From SZUA-430 sp964561925 (GTDB taxonomy: Bacteria > Pseudomonadota > Alphaproteobacteria > Micropepsales > Micropepsaceae): 30,326 bases of DNA. The stretch lies in NCBI GenBank assembly GCA_964561925.1, contig CAZLRW010000045.1, forward strand, positions 1-30,326, written 5' to 3'. Below, piece after piece: positions 25,145 to 30,326 of this stretch (position 1 is the first letter of the stretch; the number at the start of each line of letters is the position of its first letter). Both the position numbers and the translations under genes were made by a program. Below the pieces are notes generated by a model. That model made no database searches. It saw only the letters and a program-made list of their open reading frames with translations, and was not told the origin of the DNA.

Positions 25145-26257
25145 ATGACACTACTTGATGAGGTCCATGCAGCCCGAAAGAAGGTTGTCACCGATGGCTA
25201 CGAGATGTCGCTCGGTGAGCTAATTAATTTGTACCGCAATGATGAGTTGAAGATCGATCCGGTCTTTCAACGGCTATTTCGCTGGGACGACGAACGGAAA
25301 ACCAGATTCATAGAGTCGATCCTGCTCGGCATCCCGTTTCCGCCGATATTCGTATTTCAAGACGACAAAGGGGTGTGGGAACTTATTGACGGTCTTCAGC
25401 GTCTTTCGACGCTTTTCCAACTGACCGGAGATCTAAAGGGCGATCGTGCCGGGGAGTTGGGGCCACTGATCCTTAACGGGACACAGTTTCTGCCGAGTCT
25501 CAACGGCAAGCGATGGACCGACTCCGCTGATGATGCAGCTGATGGACTAGGCCAGACGTTGCAAATCGAGATCAAGAGGGCACGCGTGCGCGTGGAGATC
25601 CTCAAGAGCGAGAGTGATCTCACGGCTAAGTTCGAGCTCTTCCAAAGGTTGAACACCGGCGGCGCTGCGCTGACCGAGCAGGAAGTGAGAAACAGTATTG
25701 CGGTCTCGATAAACCCTGAGTTCTACAATTGGCTCATCCAAAGGTCCGACGACACAGCTTTCAAAGCCACGACAGCTCTGACAGACGCCGCGATCGAGGC
25801 GCAAGCGGGAGTCGAACTGGCGTTGCGATTTTTTGCCTTTAGATCCGTTGCTTACCGAGCAGGCCTCGATGTCCACGAGTATTTGGACGGCGCTCTGATG
25901 AAGATGGCGACAGATCCGCACTTTGACCGAGCTGCCGAAGGAGAGGTCTTCGCAAAAACGTTTCAATATCTGAATGAGGCTTTGCAGGACCGCGCCTTTA
26001 AGCGCTGGAATGGTCAGGCCTTCACTGGCAAGTTCTTAATGTCTGTATTTGAGGTTCTTGCCACAGGGGTCTCCCAGAACATTGACGCGATAAGTGCGAT
26101 GCGACCAACCGATCGGACCGCGTTCCTCGTACGTGCAGCCCAAGGCCTTTGGATCAATGCAGAGTTCATCAACAACTCCGGCGCAGGCGTTCGCGGAACA
26201 ACGAGACTCGCCAGACTGCTGCCGATAGGCAGACATTTGCTCAACCCCGCGCCCTGA
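25145..26257 (+). CDS. DUF262 domain protein without a DUF1524 nuclease domain
   Basis: This 370-residue protein carries the DUF262 (GmrS/ParB-like) signatures: IDPVFQRLFRWDDE (37-50), FIESILLGIPFPPIFVF (55-71), ELIDGLQRLSTL (79-90) with the D-G-x-Q-R motif, and FELFQRLNTGGAALTEQEVRNS (163-184). DUF262 domains bind or hydrolyse nucleotides in type IV restriction systems such as GmrSD and BrxU. In those proteins a DUF1524 HNH nuclease usually follows; here the C-terminal half is helical with no HNH motif, so this copy has no nuclease of its own that I can see. The ATG at 25145 is preceded by GAGGA; the frame runs back to 25067 without support. The HEPN gene starts 16 bp downstream. Confidence 0.88.
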   Translation: MTLLDEVHAARKKVVTDGYEMSLGELINLYRNDELKIDPVFQRLFRWDDERKTRFIESILLGIPFPPIFVFQDDKGVWELIDGLQRLSTLFQLTGDLKGDRAGELGPLILNGTQFLPSLNGKRWTDSADDAADGLGQTLQIEIKRARVRVEILKSESDLTAKFELFQRLNTGGAALTEQEVRNSIAVSINPEFYNWLIQRSDDTAFKATTALTDAAIEAQAGVELALRFFAFRSVAYRAGLDVHEYLDGALMKMATDPHFDRAAEGEVFAKTFQYLNEALQDRAFKRWNGQAFTGKFLMSVFEVLATGVSQNIDAISAMRPTDRTAFLVRAAQGLWINAEFINNSGAGVRGTTRLARLLPIGRHLLNPAP

Positions 26258-26273
26258 ATGGAATGCGCGAGCG

Positions 26274-26945
26274 ATGACCAAGATCCGAACACTTAACCAG
26301 TTGCAGGAGGTGCTGGACGCCGAAATGAGCTGGCGCCTTAAGGAAATCTCTGACTTCAAGCTCGCCACGAAATCAAGCTCGGAGAGTTCACGTACCTTTC
26401 TTCGGGCAGGAGTCGCGCTGGTGTACGCGCATTGGGAGGGCTTCATCAAAGCGGCATCGGAGCACTACCTCAACTTCGTCGACAACCAAGGACACCGATA
26501 TCGTGACCTCAAGACGTGCTTCGCCGTGCTTGGCTTGAAAGGGAAGCTCGCGCTGCTTAGCGACAGCCGAAAGGCGAAACCCAATATCGAGGCATTGGAC
26601 TTTGTGTTGGCCGAGATGGATAGGCCCGCGAAAATGAGCCTATCGAACGCAGTGGATACTGAGTCGAATTTGACATCTAAGGTGTTCGCCAACATCGCGG
26701 CGTCTATAGACATTTCGGTGTCATCATATGAGACCAAGTTCAAACTACTTGATGAGAGCTTGGTGAAGAGGCGCAACAAGGTTGCACACGGCGAGTACCT
26801 GGATCTCAATGCCGCGGACTTTAGAGCTCTGGCGGACGAGATTTTGTCGATGATGCGCGCCTACAAAACTGACATACAAAACGCGGCCAGTTTAAAGGGC
26901 TACAAGCGTTTGGATCCGGTCGCATTGGCTATAGCGCCCGCGTAG
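26274..26945 (+). CDS. HEPN domain protein, MAE_28990/MAE_18760-like
   Basis: This 223-residue all-helical protein has the HEPN RNase signature R-N-K-V-A-H (Arg167 to His172, the Rx4H form) in ESLVKRRNKVAHGEYLDL, and an earlier conserved block GVALVYAHWEGFIKAASEHY (residues 46-65). Both fit the MAE_28990/MAE_18760-like HEPN group, found next to DUF262 and other defence genes. HEPN proteins act as metal-independent RNases or as the toxins of HEPN-MNT pairs; no MNT nucleotidyltransferase gene is present here. It lies 16 bp after the DUF262 gene and 39 bp before the PIN-like gene, in one direction. Confidence 0.85.
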   Translation: MTKIRTLNQLQEVLDAEMSWRLKEISDFKLATKSSSESSRTFLRAGVALVYAHWEGFIKAASEHYLNFVDNQGHRYRDLKTCFAVLGLKGKLALLSDSRKAKPNIEALDFVLAEMDRPAKMSLSNAVDTESNLTSKVFANIAASIDISVSSYETKFKLLDESLVKRRNKVAHGEYLDLNAADFRALADEILSMMRAYKTDIQNAASLKGYKRLDPVALAIAPA

Positions 26946-26984
26946 CTCATCAGCGAGCACTGATGAGAAAGGCCAGTCGATCGG

Positions 26985-28202
26985 ATGAGCGCCAAACTGA
27001 TCGTATACTTGGATGCGCAAGACTTTTCACACATAGCGCGTCCGCCATCAGGTAAAGAGGTGTTCTATAGCGACTTGGATAACGACCTTTCGTCACTAGT
27101 CGCGGCAGGGCACATTGAAGTGCGCTACTCCGCTGTCCACCTTTCCGAGATTGCGCACACAGGCATGGATTTCGCACCTTTGTCGTCGGGGCGCGCCGCG
27201 ACCCTCAAGCGCCTCTCCAAAGGAAAGTGCATGCGCTTCTGGACCGACCTGATGCAGAGCGAGATCGAGCACCATTTTGATGCGACAACAACAATCAGCG
27301 CCACCAGTGAGGATGACAAATGGTTTGACGTGGAATCCGTCGAGCTTGCGGATTTTCTCGGCGGCCTTCGCTCATCCATGCATAGTTTGCTCAAAGAGCA
27401 AGGTCAAAATAGAAAAGCGCGACGCAAGGCAATGGCGCAGATCGATCTCATCTCATTTCTGACAAAAACCGACAAGGGCGGCGTGGTTCTTGAGGGCATC
27501 GCGACGAACATAAACGAAAAATTTCCCCTCGACGTGGAGCTTGATCGATTCGCGATTGCGGATTTCATCGCAGGGAGAGCGGGCGCGCACAAATTTGAGG
27601 AGTACCTTCGAGGCGCGCTTACCGACCCGGTGAGTCTAATTGCGCGAATGTGTGTCGATGTGGATCAATCGTTAAGACTACCCTTCTTGGTTCGCAATTT
27701 GGGCGCAAGTCTGATTGGCAAACTGAATCCGATCGTTGAGAAAATTGCTGAGTTCTTCGAGCAGATCGAAGGGCCAGCCGACCTTCGCAAGAACCAAGCA
27801 CGCTCATTGATCGCTGGCGCGACAGTAAAGGCGCGGCGTGGAGTGATCGCGGGCACTCTTGCCGGGATGAGGCGCAGTGTGGTCAGGGCAGCCGCGCGCT
27901 ACACCGATGACGACCTCGATGCCATGGCTCTACCTGCAACCGACTCAGTCGCTGGCGGGTTCGGAAAATGTCTCAGTGACATCATCTCGGCGGCGGAGGC
28001 GGGAAAGCCGACACGGCGATTCAGGCAATCCGACGCAGCGGACCTGTTGCACGCAACCTATATTCCATATGTAGACGTATTTCGTTGTGATACGGCATGG
28101 GCCGATGCGTTTCGGAGCATGGGCCTCCGGTTCAATACGGATATCGTCGGCCGGATCGAAGATTTGCTGCCCGCGATTCACCGCCGGATTGCCGCCGGGT
28201 AA
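26985..28202 (+). CDS. PIN-like nuclease domain protein, 405 aa
   Basis: This protein begins IVYLDAQDFSHIARP, with Asp10 in the PIN-like first strand, followed by YSAVHLSEIAHTG with Glu55. It ends with a motif of spaced acids: QSDAADLLHATYIPYVDVF (Asp350, Asp353, His356, Asp364), then RCDTAWADAF (Asp369). The acids at both ends with a long helical middle (about residues 60-340) point to a PIN-fold nuclease with a large insertion, unlike small VapC toxins. It is the third gene of the DUF262-HEPN set. I do not recognise a named family; the PIN-like assignment rests on the motifs. Confidence 0.75.
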   Translation: MSAKLIVYLDAQDFSHIARPPSGKEVFYSDLDNDLSSLVAAGHIEVRYSAVHLSEIAHTGMDFAPLSSGRAATLKRLSKGKCMRFWTDLMQSEIEHHFDATTTISATSEDDKWFDVESVELADFLGGLRSSMHSLLKEQGQNRKARRKAMAQIDLISFLTKTDKGGVVLEGIATNINEKFPLDVELDRFAIADFIAGRAGAHKFEEYLRGALTDPVSLIARMCVDVDQSLRLPFLVRNLGASLIGKLNPIVEKIAEFFEQIEGPADLRKNQARSLIAGATVKARRGVIAGTLAGMRRSVVRAAARYTDDDLDAMALPATDSVAGGFGKCLSDIISAAEAGKPTRRFRQSDAADLLHATYIPYVDVFRCDTAWADAFRSMGLRFNTDIVGRIEDLLPAIHRRIAAG

Positions 28203-28332
28203 GCTGCCAGCTCTCCCGGTGCCAAAAAAGCACTGACCGGCAATGTACTCCTTTGTAATCTGGGGACATGATACGTAGTACCGTCTTTTTCGCTCCGCAA
28301 TGACGATGCGGCAGCAGGCTATCGGGCTAAAC

Positions 28333-28905
28333 CTAGGCCGGATCCACTGGCACGCACTGAATCCACTCGCCAAGCCTGGCTTCGAGCCACACCCTCATTC
28401 GCTCAGACACCCAGTGGATGGAATACTCTCTGAAGATGTCTGCGTCAGGCGCGCGATCGCGCCTGAACGTGTTGGACCCCATTAATTGCAGGCCTTCCGT
28501 AGACGGCACATCGAATGCCCAGATTGGCGGCATCACTGCAGCCGTGCGATCAGAGTTCTTGCCTTTGATGATGTAGTCTTCCGGTTCTCCAGACGCTGGA
28601 TAGTGTTGCGGCTCCGGTGCAAGCAGGTCCCACTCGTGCCAATCGAGGCGCACCACCTTGGCGTACTTGGCGCGCGAAAATTGCAGCCCCGCAAAACGGC
28701 CCGTTTCCATTTGCTCCTTTGCCGCTTCGCTGACCACGATGGCATCGAATGGAAACGTGATGGGCGGTAGGAATGGCCCTGTCCGTTCAACCTCTACAGG
28801 CGAGATATTCGCCTTCTTGCGAGTCGCAACAAGTCCGTTTCTGAGAATATTGCCGTAGTCTCCCCATGGAGCACCGCTGCCACGCAATTGGTAGAAGTGA
28901 GCCAT
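28333..28905 (-). CDS. Hypothetical protein, possibly DUF1629/Imm11-like immunity protein
   Basis: This 190-residue soluble protein is convergent with the PIN-like gene, 130 bp away. Features include FPFDAIVVSEAAKEQMETG then GLQFSRAKYAKVVRLDW, a pattern reminiscent of DUF1629/Imm11 immunity proteins. I chose ATG 28905 because GGAGGAAG lies 5 bases upstream; ATG 28959 has no ribosome site. Base composition is like the neighbouring island rather than the chromosome. No matching toxin gene is visible nearby, so if it is an immunity protein it may be an orphan. Other assignments are possible. Confidence 0.6.
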   Translation of the reverse strand: MAHFYQLRGSGAPWGDYGNILRNGLVATRKKANISPVEVERTGPFLPPITFPFDAIVVSEAAKEQMETGRFAGLQFSRAKYAKVVRLDWHEWDLLAPEPQHYPASGEPEDYIIKGKNSDRTAAVMPPIWAFDVPSTEGLQLMGSNTFRRDRAPDADIFREYSIHWVSERMRVWLEARLGEWIQCVPVDPA

Positions 28906-28985
28906 TCTTCCTCCGTCGATCAGGTTGATAGTCCGAAACGAGGATAGATAATCTTCCATTGTACCGGCGTAGCATCGCCCCCTCC

Positions 28986-29031
28986 ACCATCGCTTCGCGA
29001 TGGTCCCCCTCCCCCGCTGAAGCGGGGGAGG
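28986..29031. repeat. Two adjacent hairpins, same repeat family as 20163-20314
   Basis: ACCATCGC-TTC-GCGATGGT (28986-29004) is followed at once by CCTCCCCCGC-TGAA-GCGGGGGAGG (29008-29031). The order of a C-rich palindrome and a CGAAGCG-type hairpin matches the element at 20163-20314, so both belong to one repeat family. It lies at the right edge of the AT-richer island. Confidence 0.7.
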
Positions 29032-29079
29032 ATGAGAGGTGTTTTGGTTTCCTCTTGCGCGCCGTGCGTCGATCCGTTA

Positions 29080-29104
29080 TATACTGAACCTTATGGTTCA
29101 GTAT
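29080..29104 (+). promoter_or_regulatory. arsR-type promoter and operator overlapping the start codon
   Basis: A perfect dyad ATACTGAACC-TTAT-GGTTCAGTAT (29081-29104) covers the start codon at 29093. TATACT at 29080-29085 is a good -10 element 7 bp before the ATG, so the transcript start should be at or beside the ATG and the message leaderless. There is no ribosome site. The dyad is the probable binding site of the regulator itself. Confidence 0.65.
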
Positions 29105-29458
29105 TATGAAACCCGCCTCGATGCTTCGTTTGCGGCGCTGTCGGATGCGACGCGGCGCGGGGTGTTGGAGCGGCTTGGGCGCGCGGACGCTTCGATCACG
29201 GAGCTGGCCGACACGTTTCATATGACGCTCACGGGCATGAAGAAGCATGTCGGCGTGTTGGAGCGGGCGGGGCTGGTCACGACGGAAAAGGCCGGGCGCG
29301 TCAGGACGTGCAGGCTTGGCGCGCGCGCGCTGGAAGAAGAGGCCGCCTGGATCGCGCGGCACCGGCAACTGTGGAGCGCACGCTTCGACGCGTTGGACAA
29401 AATTGTCGCGCAGCTGAAGGACAAGGAGAAGGCCGATGCCCGACGGAAAAGGCGGTAG
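29093..29458 (+). CDS. ArsR/SmtB-family transcriptional regulator
   Basis: This 121-residue winged-helix repressor has DASFAALSDATRRGVLERLG, the helix-turn-helix region SITELADTFHMTLTGMKKHV, GVLERAGLVTTEKAGRVRTC, and the usual C-terminal helix. This is the non-metal ArsR subgroup that pairs with an SRPBCC/AHSA1 gene; Cys of the metal-binding ELCVCDL type is absent. The ATG at 29093 is used because the family begins here (upstream frame is non-coding). It overlaps the SRPBCC gene by 23 bp, and its own operator covers its start codon, so autoregulation of both genes is likely. Confidence 0.92.
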   Translation: MVQYYETRLDASFAALSDATRRGVLERLGRADASITELADTFHMTLTGMKKHVGVLERAGLVTTEKAGRVRTCRLGARALEEEAAWIARHRQLWSARFDALDKIVAQLKDKEKADARRKRR

Positions 29459-29936
29459 TGCCGTGCCCATGAATCGCACCGTCGTGGAGCGCATGTCCGA
29501 CCGCGAACTCGTCGTGAGGCGAACGTTCGATGCGCCGGCGCGCATCGTCTTCGAAGCGTGGCGCAACGCCGACCTGTTCCAACGTTGGTGGGTGCCGGCG
29601 TCGGCGGGCCTGACGTTGCTCTCCTGCGAGATGGATGTGCGCACCGGGGGCGGGTATCGCCTCGTGTTCCGCCATCCGGCCTCCGACCAACCGGTCGCGT
29701 TCTTCGGCACGTACAAAGACGTCGTGCCGAACAAGCGCATCGTCTGGACGAACGAGGAAAGCGATCAGGGCGCCGTGACCACGGTGACGTTCGAAGAGCA
29801 TGCGGGCCGGACGTTGGTCACCTTCCACGAACTCTATCCGACGGCGGCGGCGCTCGACGACGCGCTCGCCGGTTCGGCGGAAGGCCTGCCCGAACAGTTC
29901 GCGCAGCTGGATGCGTTGCTCGCCGGCGGATCGTGA
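29436..29936 (+). CDS. SRPBCC/AHSA1-like protein paired with ArsR
   Basis: This 166-residue cytoplasmic protein of the AHSA1 (START-like) group has VVRRTFDAPARIVFEAWRNA, DLFQRWWVPAS, MDVRTGGGYRLVF, GTYKDVVPNKRIVWTN, and TLVTFHELYP. There is no signal peptide. AAGGAG lies 7 bases before ATG 29436, and the gene overlaps the regulator, which is the standard ArsR-SRPBCC arrangement; such proteins bind small hydrophobic ligands or act in stress responses, without a fixed function. The other SRPBCC gene in the window (17784) is exported and is not paired with an ArsR gene. Confidence 0.9.
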   Translation: MPDGKGGSAVPMNRTVVERMSDRELVVRRTFDAPARIVFEAWRNADLFQRWWVPASAGLTLLSCEMDVRTGGGYRLVFRHPASDQPVAFFGTYKDVVPNKRIVWTNEESDQGAVTTVTFEEHAGRTLVTFHELYPTAAALDDALAGSAEGLPEQFAQLDALLAGGS

Positions 29937-30126
29937 TCGCAGTCGCGGCCGCTATCCGGATTGAAAAAGCTTGACTTGCACAGCGTTTGTTCTATTTTTG
30001 TTCCACTCCTTCCGTGTCCGCGCCGCGGGCTCGGCTGCGACTTGAATCTGTTGGCCAACCACATCCGGCGCTCGCGGCACGGTCGCACAGCGGCGCGGTC
30101 ATTTGTCGGGGAGGGCCGCTACGACA

Positions 30127-30194
30127 CCAAACGCTTACCAAACGCATACCAAACGGATTCCAAACGGATTATTTGGCGCAAATCCGCCAAATAA
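30127..30194. promoter_or_regulatory. Four phased 11-bp repeats and a dyad before the CoA-transferase gene
   Basis: Four direct repeats of CCAAACGNWTW type occur at exact 11-bp steps (30127, 30138, 30149, 30160), followed by the dyad TTATTTGGCG-CAAATC-CGCCAAATAA (30169-30194). Repeats one helical turn apart fit cooperative binding of a regulator on one DNA face. The gene start is 60 bp downstream. The rest of the gap 29937-30126 shows nothing I can support. Confidence 0.6.
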
Positions 30195-30253
30195 ACGGAT
30201 ATAACGCATTTTGGGATTTCTCATTCGGCGTTCCCCATCAACGGAGCAATGCA

Positions 30254-30326
30254 ATGTCTCAGACTGCGGGGGCGCTGGCGGGCGTCAAAGTGGTGGACCT
30301 GTCGCGCGTGCTGGCGGGGCCTTATG
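30254..30326 (+). CDS. CaiB/BaiF family CoA-transferase, N-terminal fragment
   Basis: Only the first 24 codons are in the window: MSQTAGALAGVKVVDLSRVLAGP. The pattern L-x-G-V-K-V-V-D-L-S-R-V-L-A-G-P is the start of family III CoA-transferases, which move CoA between acids. GGAG lies 7 bases before the ATG at 30254. An out-of-frame ATG at 30249 is not used. The 11-bp repeats and dyad upstream likely control this gene. Substrate cannot be told. Confidence 0.88.
   Translation, partial: MSQTAGALAGVKVVDLSRVLAGPY

Overview
The window reads as chromosome of a GC-rich alphaproteobacterium. Support: the glmU-glmS operon with gph divergent from it, a class II DAHP synthase, promoter elements of the Caulobacter type with probable leaderless starts, and the C-rich hairpin repeats common in this class. 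The genus cannot be named from sequence alone. No rRNA, CRISPR array or transposase is visible. There is one tRNA, tRNA-Val(CAC).

Left part (1-6291): the tail of one NADP-dependent MDR-family reductase, a small secreted repeat protein read toward it across a shared terminator, a REP-like doublet, then a second, complete MDR reductase. A leftward block follows: rpiA, a small unknown protein, the class II DAHP synthase and a secreted unknown protein, with a membrane-anchored unknown protein beyond. Middle part (6710-15982): a hemolysin III family membrane protein, a very large TIR-transmembrane-repeat protein (1190 aa), the glmS/glmU cell-wall precursor genes on the minus strand, gph, tRNA-Val and a TerC-family protein.

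Accessory stretch 16085-19820: a VOC protein, a periplasmic protein of unknown function, an exported SRPBCC protein and a TraB/GumN-like protein. Two of these genes carry the same dyad operator, which suggests a small regulon. Leftward catabolic block 19227-24748: lipoprotein hydrolase, uracil-DNA glycosylase family protein, AtuA-family protein, a VapBC/FitAB-type toxin-antitoxin pair and an acyl-CoA dehydrogenase. The toxin-antitoxin pair sits between the acyl-CoA dehydrogenase and AtuA genes.

Island 24880-28960: AT-richer DNA with a DUF262 protein, a HEPN protein with an intact Rx4H motif and a PIN-like protein, in one direction and closely spaced, followed by a convergent immunity-like gene. 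This is the best candidate for an undescribed (probably defence) system; the TIR receptor-like protein is the second. The right end has an ArsR regulator overlapping its SRPBCC partner gene, a regulatory region with four phased 11-bp repeats, and the start of a CaiB/BaiF-type CoA-transferase gene.
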